A stretch of 48,353 nucleotides of DNA from an uncultured Porphyromonadaceae bacterium (GTDB taxonomy: Bacteria > Bacteroidota > Bacteroidia > Bacteroidales > Muribaculaceae): positions 1-48,353 of the forward strand of contig CAMWLR010000011.1 of assembly GCA_947175215.1 (NCBI GenBank), given 5' to 3'. The translations under genes were made by a program, and so were the position numbers. Position 1 is the first letter of the stretch. The number at the start of each line of letters is the position of its first letter. A model generated the notes under the pieces. It was not told the DNA's origin. It searched no databases and was given only the letters and a program-made list of their open reading frames with translations. This document shows, piece by piece, positions 17,477-25,370 of this stretch.

Positions 17477-18304
17477 TTATAAGCCGGCAAGCGAGCCTGA
17501 ATAGAGGCATCGAATTTTCCCGACTGGTAGCTTCCCCTCAAGTAACAGGGGAATTTTACGGCCATCGGTAGACAGCCATGCATCCATATTGTCAGAGGTT
17601 TTCTTGCCTGACCCCGAGGTGAAAGTAAAGGTGATATGATATGACGGAAGACTCTTCTTACCGATCTTCACATTTTCGACACCCTCATAGTGTATTGTGA
17701 GGATCTCTTGCTGAGTCCCCGAGAACACATTTAACTTTACGGTATGCCCCGGGGGCATCGAGGCATAGTCGAGATGGCGCATATAATAGAATGAGCTTAG
17801 CATATCGAGTGTGGTACCCGACGCCTGCATCTCCTTGCGTGTGACAGACACCTCGGTATCTTTCTTACGCTTGCGCCGATGTATCACCGAGGCCCGGGTG
17901 GTGTTGCCCGAGCGGGTAAACTGCAACTCGTCATGGTTAAAGTCACCCCCTTCGTATGTCACTTTCTCATATTGATACGGCACGAATGTGGCGGCATCTA
18001 TCGTTCCGCGCAGAGTATCACGGACGAGATAGAACTTGTCAGCCCACGGGGCGGTCGCGCCGGTGAGCCGGGCCTTGAATCGGTCACCTGACGGTATGGC
18101 CGAAGTAGTGATCGATACGCTCCCGGCCTTTTTGTTAATCATCCCCCACTTATACATTATATCATAAGTGAGGGTCTCATCGGGCACTCTCCATGTGGTG
18201 TCCGCCGAGGCTATCATAGCCGTCAATACCATGATAAATGTCGTAGCTGTCGCCAATATATGGCGACAGCTACGCATAGTCTTCTCAATATTCAGTTGTT
18301 TCAT
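17477..18304 (-). CDS. DUF3108 domain secreted protein (copy 1)
   Basis: A protein of about 275 aa exported by a signal peptide (ATATTFIMVLTAMIASA) and made of one DUF3108 domain (WRVPDETLTYDIMYKWGMIN onward). These domains form periplasmic beta-rich folds of unknown biochemical role. It is a paralog of the next gene: both open on W(R/N)VPDETL-YD---KWG-I and share STQNLPG-like and YYIR-DY-MPG blocks. Start is uncertain: ATG at 18304 (used here), 18331 or 18277. The ATG at 18277 gives the neatest signal peptide but is directly followed by a strong RNA hairpin. It starts 38-65 bp after the other copy, so they are one operon. Confidence 0.82.
   Translation of the reverse strand: MKQLNIEKTMRSCRHILATATTFIMVLTAMIASADTTWRVPDETLTYDIMYKWGMINKKAGSVSITTSAIPSGDRFKARLTGATAPWADKFYLVRDTLRGTIDAATFVPYQYEKVTYEGGDFNHDELQFTRSGNTTRASVIHRRKRKKDTEVSVTRKEMQASGTTLDMLSSFYYMRHLDYASMPPGHTVKLNVFSGTQQEILTIHYEGVENVKIGKKSLPSYHITFTFTSGSGKKTSDNMDAWLSTDGRKIPLLLEGKLPVGKIRCLYSGSLAGL
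18242..18274. repeat. Perfect 14-bp inverted repeat in the DUF3108 signal-peptide codons
   Basis: CGTAGCTGTCGCCA (18242-18255), 5-nt loop ATATA, TGGCGACAGCTACG (18261-18274). On the coding strand the stem begins with the codon after the ATG at 18277. No T-run follows, so it is not a terminator. Confidence 0.95.
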
Positions 18305-18369
18305 ATCAATGAGACGCACAGAATATATCATGGTTTAACGCCGGCTATACAACAGAGGTATATCCGAGA

Positions 18370-19140
18370 TCAATCTGCCTGAGAGCCGATATAGCGGCAT
18401 ACAAGGTGACCGACTTTCAGACTGCCGTTGATATACAGCGGGATGCGGGCATCTCCGGTCGAGATAGACACGTTCATGTTATCTGAGTTTGTCTGGCCGC
18501 CGTTCTCTGCCGAGAATGTCAGCGAGATCTGATAAACCTGCTGAGGACCGTTATCTGTGTCGATGCTCGACTGTCCGTTATAGGTCACGACAAGAGTTTC
18601 GGGGTTGCTGCCTGAGAATATATTCACTTTGACCTGCTGCCCGGGGGTCATTGCAGGATAATCAATCTGACGGATGTAATAGAACACCGCAAGAAGGTCG
18701 AGCGTAAGGCCACCGCCATAATGGCTGACACGCGAGCGTAGCACCTTACCGTCAGGCAGTTGCTTAACGATATTACCCTCAGACGACGGGCCTGATGTAT
18801 CATAAGAGATAGTCTCGATAGAGAATTCACCCGACTCCTGAGACAGATACTGTGTGTAGACAGGCTGCATAGTGTCAGACATAATCGTGCCTACCATAGT
18901 ATCACCTACCGAGTAATAATGACCGAGCAGATCGACCGAGCGCCCGGTGAGAGTAGCGCGGAACTGGTTTGTGCCGGGGAGATTCTGTGTCGAGAGGGTT
19001 GCTACACCGGCGTTGGCGCTGATAAAACCCCACTTGAAGTGCACATCATACTGAAGTGTCTCGTCAGGCACATTCCACGCACTGACAGTCATTGACATTC
19101 CTAAGGCGACAGAGGCCAGCAAAGTAAAAAATTTTTTCAT
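18370..19140 (-). CDS. DUF3108 domain secreted protein (copy 2)
   Basis: A 256-aa protein: signal peptide MKKFFTLLASVALGMSMTVSA followed by a single DUF3108 domain (WNVPDETLQYDVHFKWGFIS...). The function of the family is unknown. It is a tandem paralog of the downstream gene, sharing domain order, spacing of the Tyr-Tyr-Ile-Arg segment (AVFYYIRQIDYPAMTPGQ) and an NIFSG motif. No TAnnTTTG box is found in the 68 bp between it and the 19209 gene, so it may be read from the gene upstream. Confidence 0.88.
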   Translation of the reverse strand: MKKFFTLLASVALGMSMTVSAWNVPDETLQYDVHFKWGFISANAGVATLSTQNLPGTNQFRATLTGRSVDLLGHYYSVGDTMVGTIMSDTMQPVYTQYLSQESGEFSIETISYDTSGPSSEGNIVKQLPDGKVLRSRVSHYGGGLTLDLLAVFYYIRQIDYPAMTPGQQVKVNIFSGSNPETLVVTYNGQSSIDTDNGPQQVYQISLTFSAENGGQTNSDNMNVSISTGDARIPLYINGSLKVGHLVCRYIGSQAD

Positions 19141-19208
19141 CTCTTTACTTGTTTATAGTTGAATACGCAATTAATTTTTATTTAGCAGTTGGCCGATACT
19201 TACTGTGT

Positions 19209-19712
19209 TCAGCGATATATCGGATCGTCGACCGGGATTACCACACCGTCATGACGCTGCCCGTAAATCAGACGGCTCACCAGCTCAGTCAGGTTAATCA
19301 ACGGCATGGGACGATTCTCGAGCGCAGTGCCGGCAGTCTTCTGTGCTATCATCCCTCTGAGTGCGCCGATTGCAACGCTCAACATCAGAGACATCACCGA
19401 TGGCGGCAGATCGACCTTGTCGCGGGTTTGATTAAAAGTCACATACTCGGCAAGCGACGGTATCTCAAAGACAGCCTCGACCGTATGGCTCAGCAACGGA
19501 CGCTTGACCATACCGCGCATATATGTATAAAGAGCCTCAAGGCGCAGTGTAAGCATGTCAGAGGCGTGATCGGCCTCGACTCGCGCATTGAGGTCTATGG
19601 CGATATCCTCGGCACGGTTGCCGTATCTTAGGATCTCCCACCGGTTAAGATGACAGTGATCAGCGACCTCCGCCACCTTGACAAGCCGTATGTCTAATTC
19701 TGACTTTTTCAC
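19209..19712 (-). CDS. Conserved-looking protein of unknown function
   Basis: About 167 aa, no signal peptide, predicted cytoplasmic. Visible features: an N-terminal strand-rich part (VKKSELDIRLVKVAEVADH, RWEILRYGNRAED) and a more helical C-terminal half with two Met/Leu-rich segments (MSLMLSVAIGALRGMIAQ) and a closing VSRLIYGQRH. I do not recognise the family. The start is GTG at 19712, the first start codon after the rho terminator and only 24 bp from its stem; upstream in-frame ATGs would have to be translated through that hairpin. Expression may depend on read-through from rho. Confidence 0.7.
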   Translation of the reverse strand: MKKSELDIRLVKVAEVADHCHLNRWEILRYGNRAEDIAIDLNARVEADHASDMLTLRLEALYTYMRGMVKRPLLSHTVEAVFEIPSLAEYVTFNQTRDKVDLPPSVMSLMLSVAIGALRGMIAQKTAGTALENRPMPLINLTELVSRLIYGQRHDGVVIPVDDPIYR

Positions 19713-19735
19713 AGTTTCTGAATTTATATAAAATA

Positions 19736-19770
19736 AAACACTCTGAACCCATCGGGGGTTCAGAGTGTTT
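19736..19770 (-). terminator. rho intrinsic terminator
   Basis: A 15-bp perfect stem (AAACACTCTGAACCC / GGGTTCAGAGTGTTT, 5-nt loop), followed on the minus strand by TATTTTAT. It lies 46 bp after the rho stop and is the strongest terminator in the window. Confidence 0.9.
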
Positions 19771-19815
19771 GTCGGTCTGTTAATTTTTCTTGTCTGAGAC
19801 GCGATGCAGGGGGGG

Positions 19816-21834
19816 TCAGTCACCCATGGTGCGGAGCAGTTCGTCATTATCAGCAGACCGCTCCATACGGTCTTTGATAAACTCCATAGCCTCGATCGAG
19901 TTACGGTCTGAGAGGAAACGGCGCAGAATCCACATGCGGTTGAGTGTCTCTTCGCGCAACAGCAGATCGTCGCGACGGGTCGAAGATGCCATAATGTCGA
20001 CGGCGGGGAAGATACGCTTGTTTGAGAGCTTGCGGTCGAGCTGCAGCTCCATATTACCCGTACCCTTGAATTCCTCGAAGATCACCTCGTCCATCTTTGA
20101 CGAAGTCTCGGTCAGGGCTGTCGCGATGATCGTGAGCGACCCTCCACCCTCTATATTGCGGGCCGCGCCAAAGAATCTCTTGGGCTTTTGCAGGGCGTTG
20201 GCGTCGACACCACCCGAGAGGATCTTACCCGAAGCGGGCTGGGCGGTATTGTATGCACGGGCCAGTCGGGTGATAGAGTCGAGCAGTATGACAACGTCAT
20301 GACCGCACTCGACCATGCGCTTGGCCTTCTCGAGCACGATACCGGCAATCTTGACATGCCGATCGGCAGGCTCGTCAAATGTCGAGGCGATAACCTCGGC
20401 GTTGACCGACCGGCTCATGTCGGTAACCTCCTCGGGGCGCTCATCTATCAGCAGTATCATGATATACACCTCAGGATGATTCTCGGCGATCGCGTTAGCG
20501 ATATCCTTAAGCAGTATTGTCTTACCGGTCTTGGGAGGTGCGACAATCAGCGCGCGCTGCCCCTTACCGATGGGTGAGAACATATCGACCACGCGCGTAG
20601 ATATATTATTGGTACGCGCACCGCCGGTGAGGTTAAATTTCTCGTCGGGGAAGAGAGGCGTGAGATGTTCAAACGGTACGCGGTCACGGATAAACTCGGG
20701 AGTACGACCGTTGATAAGGATGACTCGTGTCATCGGGAAGTATTTGTCACCCTCCTTGGGTGCAGCGATCTCACACTCAACCACATCACCGTTTTTGAGT
20801 CCGTACTGTTTGATCTGCTGATGAGTCACCAGTACATCGTCAGGCGAAGGCATATAATTGAAGTCGGCGGAACGGAGGAAACCGAATCCCTCGGGGGCTA
20901 TTTCGAGCACCCCTGTCGTCTGCAAAAAACCGTCAAACTCATAAGCAGGTTGCATCGGCACAGGCTGCTTAACGTTCATCTTACCCTTTTTCCCCTTTTT
21001 ATTCTTGAAATCCTGGGGTTGCTGCATCTGGGGCTCACGTATGATTATAGGGGCTGAGGCGGCAGCTGCAGCGGCCTCCTCCCGTTCTTTCTGTGAGCGA
21101 GGGGTAAAACTCTTGCCACCCATGCGGGGGAAGAATGAGCCAAACGACTCATCAACGTTGCGACCGAATACTCCCGGAGGATTCTTGCGCGGTTGCTGGC
21201 CGTTATCCTGGTCATTGTTATGGCGGTTATCTCCCTGCTGTCTGATCGGCTGACGTGGATTAAACCGGCGCGGTGTCTCCTCTGGAACTGTCTCTGTAAC
21301 GGCGCCCTCGACATTCTCACTGTTTTCTGCGGAGGTGACAGAAGGCTGGACCGGTGTATCTTCGGTGGTAGCCGCCGGCAAAGCGAGGGTCTCCTCAGAC
21401 TGAGGTTGCGCGACAGCGGGTTTGCGTCCGCGCTTACGCGGTGTCGCCTCGGCAGGTGCAGCCGTAGCAGTGTCGCCTGAGCCGGCATCCTCTGCCGGCA
21501 CGGTTTCAGTCTTAGCCTCAGTGACCGGCTGAGTCTCAGCGTCCTGAGCCTTTTTACGTCCTCTCTTTCTGGGAGCAGCCTCTGCCGGCATATTCTCGTC
21601 AGCTTTAACCTCGACAGTCTTCTCTACCTCGGGCTGCTGCGCCTTGGGCTTACGTCCCCGCTTCTTTTCGGGGGCTGTCGGGGCATTGGCCGACAGGTCG
21701 ATAGCCTGCTGATCGAGTATTCGGTAAATAAGTGATTCTTTGTCGGAGCCGGAGGTCTTCTTCAGACCCATCTTCTCCGCGATGGCCTGCAACTGGTCAT
21801 CGGCCATCTCTTCAAGATCGGAGATATTATACAT
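19816..21834 (-). CDS. rho: Transcription termination factor Rho with long disordered insert
   Basis: Hexameric RNA-dependent ATPase/helicase that ends transcription. 672 aa against about 420 in E. coli. Order: Rho N-terminal domain (residues 1-45, [20 protein letters not shown]), a low-complexity insert (about 48-300), cold-shock-like RNA-binding domain (about 302-375, [14 protein letters not shown]), then the RecA-type ATPase with Walker A PPKTGKT at 433-439 and [11 protein letters not shown]. The insert has three AT-hook-like basic motifs ([22 protein letters not shown]) spaced 30-45 residues apart in acidic Ala/Glu/Pro sequence, then an Asn/Gln/Arg-rich part and a Lys-rich KNKKGKKGK. Bacteroidetes Rho inserts of this kind have been linked to condensate formation in B. 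thetaiotaomicron. Confidence 0.97.
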   Translation of the reverse strand: MYNISDLEEMADDQLQAIAEKMGLKKTSGSDKESLIYRILDQQAIDLSANAPTAPEKKRGRKPKAQQPEVEKTVEVKADENMPAEAAPRKRGRKKAQDAETQPVTEAKTETVPAEDAGSGDTATAAPAEATPRKRGRKPAVAQPQSEETLALPAATTEDTPVQPSVTSAENSENVEGAVTETVPEETPRRFNPRQPIRQQGDNRHNNDQDNGQQPRKNPPGVFGRNVDESFGSFFPRMGGKSFTPRSQKEREEAAAAAASAPIIIREPQMQQPQDFKNKKGKKGKMNVKQPVPMQPAYEFDGFLQTTGVLEIAPEGFGFLRSADFNYMPSPDDVLVTHQQIKQYGLKNGDVVECEIAAPKEGDKYFPMTRVILINGRTPEFIRDRVPFEHLTPLFPDEKFNLTGGARTNNISTRVVDMFSPIGKGQRALIVAPPKTGKTILLKDIANAIAENHPEVYIMILLIDERPEEVTDMSRSVNAEVIASTFDEPADRHVKIAGIVLEKAKRMVECGHDVVILLDSITRLARAYNTAQPASGKILSGGVDANALQKPKRFFGAARNIEGGGSLTIIATALTETSSKMDEVIFEEFKGTGNMELQLDRKLSNKRIFPAVDIMASSTRRDDLLLREETLNRMWILRRFLSDRNSIEAMEFIKDRMERSADNDELLRTMGD

Positions 21835-22039
21835 ATATCTTCAATATATCTTACTGTAAAAATTTTTATGGGGAACGGTCGCCACGCACACAAGGCATAT
21901 CAAGCCCGGTTGACATCATAGAGACCTCAATGTAACGACGGAGAAAAAACAATAATGCGGACAGCAGTGAAATATACAGCAACTGAGCAAATCCGCTTAT
22001 CTCAACATCCCTGAGAATTTTAGGGTGATTAATTCACCG

Positions 22040-22071
22040 CAAAGTTACTAACTAATTATTGAATCCGCAAA
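22040..22071 (-). promoter_or_regulatory. rho promoter
   Basis: Minus strand TTTG (22071-22068), 20-bp spacer, TAACTTTG (22047-22040). The start is expected near 22033, which gives rho a leader of about 200 nt; I found no convincing structure in that leader. Confidence 0.85.
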
Positions 22072-22121
22072 ATTTTTATCTTACTTTTATCCCGATTTTA
22101 TTGGAAAAACAGTATAAAAAC

Positions 22122-22145
22122 AGCCCGGAAGGGTATCGACGGGCT
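22122..22145 (-). terminator. Terminator after the 22165 membrane-protein gene
   Basis: AGCCCG / CGGGCT with a 12-nt loop, followed on the minus strand by GTTTTTAT. It lies between that gene's stop and the rho promoter. Confidence 0.7.
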
Positions 22146-22164
22146 TTTAATAGGACTGAGAAGG

Positions 22165-22779
22165 TCAGAATGGCGAAGATTCACCACCGTGAGCTGATTC
22201 AAGGCGCGTTATGAATGCGGTGACGTCGGCCGGGTCTTTGAATGCTGCCAGCGGGATAATCAGTTCGTGGCGGTTGCCATAACTCACCACCACATTACGT
22301 CCCCATTGCTGACAATCGCTGATCTCTGCACGCGGTATAACGAGATCGGCGGGGGAAACGGTATCGCTGTCAGGTCTGGCAAAGTAATCGACCGTCACCT
22401 CTGAGTCGGGGTGTAGTGTCACCTGCTGCGGGAAAAGCGACGCGATGGCCCATGGTCGGGTAAGAAGCCCGTACCATGCAAAAAGTATAAGTGTGGGAAA
22501 GAAGATGAATAGTCCGAATGCGGCTATAAACAGCAGTCTGGTATCATAGATCAGCCCCGCGATCACGAGCGCGACAAACGGCAGAGCGACGGCCATCCAC
22601 GATTTGGCGGCGCGACGCATGATGGATACCCGGGCATGGACACTCGGTCCGAGCGAAAACCGCGAGGTAGAGATAGCACCCGGCAATAGATGATCACCGG
22701 CTGACGGCGTGGTTTTCACCTCACCGCCAGCCGCGATCGTCTGTTGACTGTTTTTCTTATTAAGAGTGTCGTCTGCCAT
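22165..22779 (-). CDS. Membrane protein of unknown function (two TM helices, PH-like C-terminus)
   Basis: 204 aa from the ATG at 22779; a longer frame reaches back into the previous gene and is not needed. Polar N-terminus (about 60 residues), two adjacent membrane helices (SWMAVALPFVALVIAGLIYD and LLFIAAFGLFIFFPTLILFA), then a soluble strand-rich region ending in RHELIIPLAAFKDPADVTAFITRL. That ending resembles YcxB/PH-like membrane domains; this is inference from pattern only. It lies 31 bp downstream of the choloylglycine hydrolase gene and is followed by a terminator. Confidence 0.75.
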   Translation of the reverse strand: MADDTLNKKNSQQTIAAGGEVKTTPSAGDHLLPGAISTSRFSLGPSVHARVSIMRRAAKSWMAVALPFVALVIAGLIYDTRLLFIAAFGLFIFFPTLILFAWYGLLTRPWAIASLFPQQVTLHPDSEVTVDYFARPDSDTVSPADLVIPRAEISDCQQWGRNVVVSYGNRHELIIPLAAFKDPADVTAFITRLESAHGGESSPF

Positions 22780-22810
22780 ATGATGATTCAGGCGAACAGA
22801 TATTTTTTTA

Positions 22811-23890
22811 TCAGGTAAAGGCCTTGATAATCTCCTCGGTGAGTTCATACATCGGGGTGAAACCTTTTGAGCGTTTCATATCCTTGATGACATTGCCGAC
22901 GAGGGTTTTCTTTGAGTTGGCGATATCGAGCTTCATGATCGGGGCACCGGGATACAGGTCAAAATCCTTTAGGTCAACCCAGACGATGGCAGGGGTCTCT
23001 GTCAGTTTGAAGTAATAGACCTTCTCGAGCTGGTCGCTCACCGAGCGCCACTGGGTAGTCGAGATCTCGGGCTGATCGGGTACTGAGATACCGGTGGGGA
23101 CGGCGCAGTTGCCGATAATGCCGAACACGCCGGCGAGCGCTGTCTTATGGCTTGCATCCTTAGGCAGAACGCTTACATAGAATGATGCGCGGGTAAAACG
23201 ATCCTGACTGCGGTTTGTGCCGGGGAGCATATTCATACCGCCGACAGTCTTCCAGTAATTATAGATGTCGAGCTGTTGCTGATATGGGGGCGCGTTGGTC
23301 AGCACCTGATACTCATGACCCTCATGTATCTCGAGCTTGCCGTCGATATACTCTACTATCGCACTGTTACCGGTGGCATCAGAGATAGCCATGTGCAGCG
23401 TCGTGGGTGAACCGCCGGGCATTGCGGGTGCATTAATCTGGAACTGATCGAGCTTGAGTTGCTCGACAGCCTCTGATGTCGTCGCAAAGTTATCGAGGAC
23501 GTATGCAGCCCAGAGTGATGTCGACATATAGGGACGGGGGTCACCCTCCTTGGCGTAGAACGTACCGGGGAGATAGAGCAGGTTGCAGACAAGCCCTTTC
23601 TCGTTCATACCCTCGTTGACACCTACATCATAGCCGACAGAGACAACGCTGCCGTACTTAGATATCCAGGTTATCGACTGGTCTGTGTCGTAAGATTTCT
23701 TTTCGACACCGCGGGGATATACATAGAGATTCGTGGGGATGGGTGTACGCCAGTCAAGCGTGCGGCCGGTTATCACGGCACTGTCACCGACATAAGTCAC
23801 ACGTGTGCAGGCGTCGGCCGTATTTACAGATGCAAGCATCATGACAGCGCATCCCGCCGCGGCCAATGTAGAGTTTTTAAGGAGTCTCAT
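22811..23890 (-). CDS. Choloylglycine hydrolase family protein (bile salt hydrolase / penicillin V acylase type)
   Basis: Ntn-fold linear amide hydrolase of 359 aa. The signal peptide ends at ...NTADA, so cleavage would leave Cys28 as the N-terminal nucleophile (CTRVTYVG). Other active-site positions of the family are visible: Arg and Asp in TGRTLDW, Asn in EGMNEKGLVCN, Asn in VLTNAPP, and Arg in RFTRASFYV. The N-terminal segment (VITGRTLDWRTPIPTNLYVYPRG) is the form seen in gut Bacteroidales bile salt hydrolases. Even so, bile-acid versus penicillin V or acyl-homoserine-lactone preference cannot be decided here. It is exported, so it would act in the periplasm. Confidence 0.9.
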   Translation of the reverse strand: MRLLKNSTLAAAGCAVMMLASVNTADACTRVTYVGDSAVITGRTLDWRTPIPTNLYVYPRGVEKKSYDTDQSITWISKYGSVVSVGYDVGVNEGMNEKGLVCNLLYLPGTFYAKEGDPRPYMSTSLWAAYVLDNFATTSEAVEQLKLDQFQINAPAMPGGSPTTLHMAISDATGNSAIVEYIDGKLEIHEGHEYQVLTNAPPYQQQLDIYNYWKTVGGMNMLPGTNRSQDRFTRASFYVSVLPKDASHKTALAGVFGIIGNCAVPTGISVPDQPEISTTQWRSVSDQLEKVYYFKLTETPAIVWVDLKDFDLYPGAPIMKLDIANSKKTLVGNVIKDMKRSKGFTPMYELTEEIIKAFT

Positions 23891-23963
23891 AGTTGAAATA
23901 GTTTACTTTTTCACTATAACAACCAAAGCCGCGGGGGAGTTCACCGCCGTCAATATGTACATT

Positions 23964-24034
23964 TATTGTGAGCCGAGATCTATTGTGAGCCGGGCTCATT
24001 ATCAGTCGAGAGTATGTATCAGTCGAGCGCATGT
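23964..24034. repeat. Two abutting pairs of 17-bp tandem repeats at the DUF1015 stop codon
   Basis: TATTGTGAGCCG(A/G)G(A/C)TC at 23964-23980 and 23981-23997; three bases later ATCAGTCGAG(A/C)G(T/C)ATGT at 24001-24017 and 24018-24034. Each pair has two mismatches. The 24018-24034 unit carries the DUF1015 TGA; the neighbour repeats a TGA 17 nt on, in another frame. Confidence 0.9.
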
Positions 24035-25263
24035 ATCACAAGCCCCGAGCGCAATTTGGGCTCAAACCAAGTTGTCTTGGGGGGCATGATGTTGCCGCTG
24101 TCGGCAATATCCATCAGTTGCTTCATCGACACGGGATAGAGGGCTAATGCCATGGCCATCTCACCCGAGTCGACTCGCTGCTTGAGCTCGCCGAGGCCAC
24201 GTATACCGCCGACAAAGTCAATACGTTTGTCGCTGCGCAGATCGGTGATACCCAGCAGATCACGCAGTATCAGGTCTGACGAGATGGTCACATCGAGCAC
24301 GCCGATCGGATCGTTGTCGTCATAACGTCCCTCGCAGGCAGTGAGTGAGTACCATTTGCCGTCGAGATAGAGCGAGAAATTATGCAGGGCTGCCGGTGTA
24401 TAGATCTCCTCACCCTTCTCCTCGACGATAAAGTCCTTATCGAGACGGGCCAGGAACTCGGCCGGAGTAAGGCCGTTAAGATCACGCACGACACGGTTAT
24501 AGTCGATTATACGCAGATGTGACGCGGGGAAAGCTACGGCCATAAAATAGTTGTATTCCTCATTGCCGGTGTGTGCGCTATCCGAGGCAGCCTTCTCAAG
24601 ACCGACACGGGCAGCAGCAGCCGACCGATGGTGACCGTCAGCGATATAGAGATGAGGCATTTTGGCAAATTCCTCAGTGATTGTTTGCTCAAGGACGGGA
24701 TCATCTACTATCCAGAAATGATGTCCGAATCCGTCAGGAGCGACAAAGTCATATTCTGCGGGAGCGGCGGTCACCTTGTCGATAACCTCCTGCAACACCT
24801 TATTATCAGGGAAAGCGAGGAACACCGGCTCGATGTTGGCATTGTTGACCTTGACATGGCGCATGCGGTCATCTTCCTTGTCGCGGCGCGTGAGCTCATG
24901 TTTCTTAATCACGCCGTTGACATAGTCATGAACATTGGCCGCCACAACAATACCATATTGTGTGCGACCGTCCATCGTCTGGGCATATATATAATAGTGC
25001 TCCTTATCATCAGTCTTGAGCCACCCGTTCTTTTTGAACAGGGAGAAGTTCTCGACAGCCTTGTCATAGACCTCGTCGGCGTGTTCATCGATGCCGACGG
25101 GGAAGTCTATCTCGGGCTTGATGATGCGATAGAGCGACATCTCGTTACCCTCGGCCTCCTTGCGAGCCTCTTCGGAGTTGAGAACGTCATAGGGACGCGA
25201 AGCTACTTTCTCGATCAATTCTTTCGGAGGGCGGATACCCTTAAACGGTTTTACTTTGGCCAT
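24019..25263 (-). CDS. DUF1015 family protein
   Basis: A 414-aa cytoplasmic protein matching DUF1015 from end to end: opening FKGIRPPKELIEKVASRPYDVL, central IADGHHRSAAAARVG (a ParB/sulfiredoxin-like nucleotide-binding loop), and C-terminal FVGGIRGLGELKQRVDSGEMAMALALYPV. The biochemical role of the family is not firmly known; in several lineages it accompanies serine/phosphoserine metabolism, and the GxHR loop resembles serine kinases of the SbnI/SerK type. The start is ATG at 25263 (MAKVKPF); the upstream in-frame extension lies inside the transcript leader. A well-formed promoter precedes it. Confidence 0.9.
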   Translation of the reverse strand: MAKVKPFKGIRPPKELIEKVASRPYDVLNSEEARKEAEGNEMSLYRIIKPEIDFPVGIDEHADEVYDKAVENFSLFKKNGWLKTDDKEHYYIYAQTMDGRTQYGIVVAANVHDYVNGVIKKHELTRRDKEDDRMRHVKVNNANIEPVFLAFPDNKVLQEVIDKVTAAPAEYDFVAPDGFGHHFWIVDDPVLEQTITEEFAKMPHLYIADGHHRSAAAARVGLEKAASDSAHTGNEEYNYFMAVAFPASHLRIIDYNRVVRDLNGLTPAEFLARLDKDFIVEEKGEEIYTPAALHNFSLYLDGKWYSLTACEGRYDDNDPIGVLDVTISSDLILRDLLGITDLRSDKRIDFVGGIRGLGELKQRVDSGEMAMALALYPVSMKQLMDIADSGNIMPPKTTWFEPKLRSGLVIHALD

Positions 25264-25298
25264 TTTGATTAAGGTTAATGTTTTTCGTGGAATGTTCA

Positions 25299-25329
25299 CA
25301 AAGATATATCAAAAACTTCGATTCACAAA
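25299..25329 (-). promoter_or_regulatory. DUF1015 gene promoter
   Basis: Minus strand TTTG (25329-25326), 19-bp spacer, TATCTTTG (25306-25299); leader about 30 nt. Confidence 0.85.
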
Positions 25330-25341
25330 CACTCCACGGAT

Positions 25342-25367
25342 ATTTTTTCACCCTCTTTTTTCACCCG
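25342..25367. repeat. 2 x 13 bp tandem repeat just after the OM barrel stop
   Basis: ATTTTTTCACCCT then CTTTTTTCACCCG (11 of 13 identical), beginning 4 nt past the stop at 25371. Each unit carries a TGA on the minus strand. Confidence 0.6.
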
Positions 25368-25370
25368 CGA

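Noticed and set aside
24571-25272. Long open frame (233 codons) on the + strand
   Set aside because: It is antisense to the DUF1015 gene, which has clear family motifs and a promoter. The + frame shows no domain and reflects codon bias.
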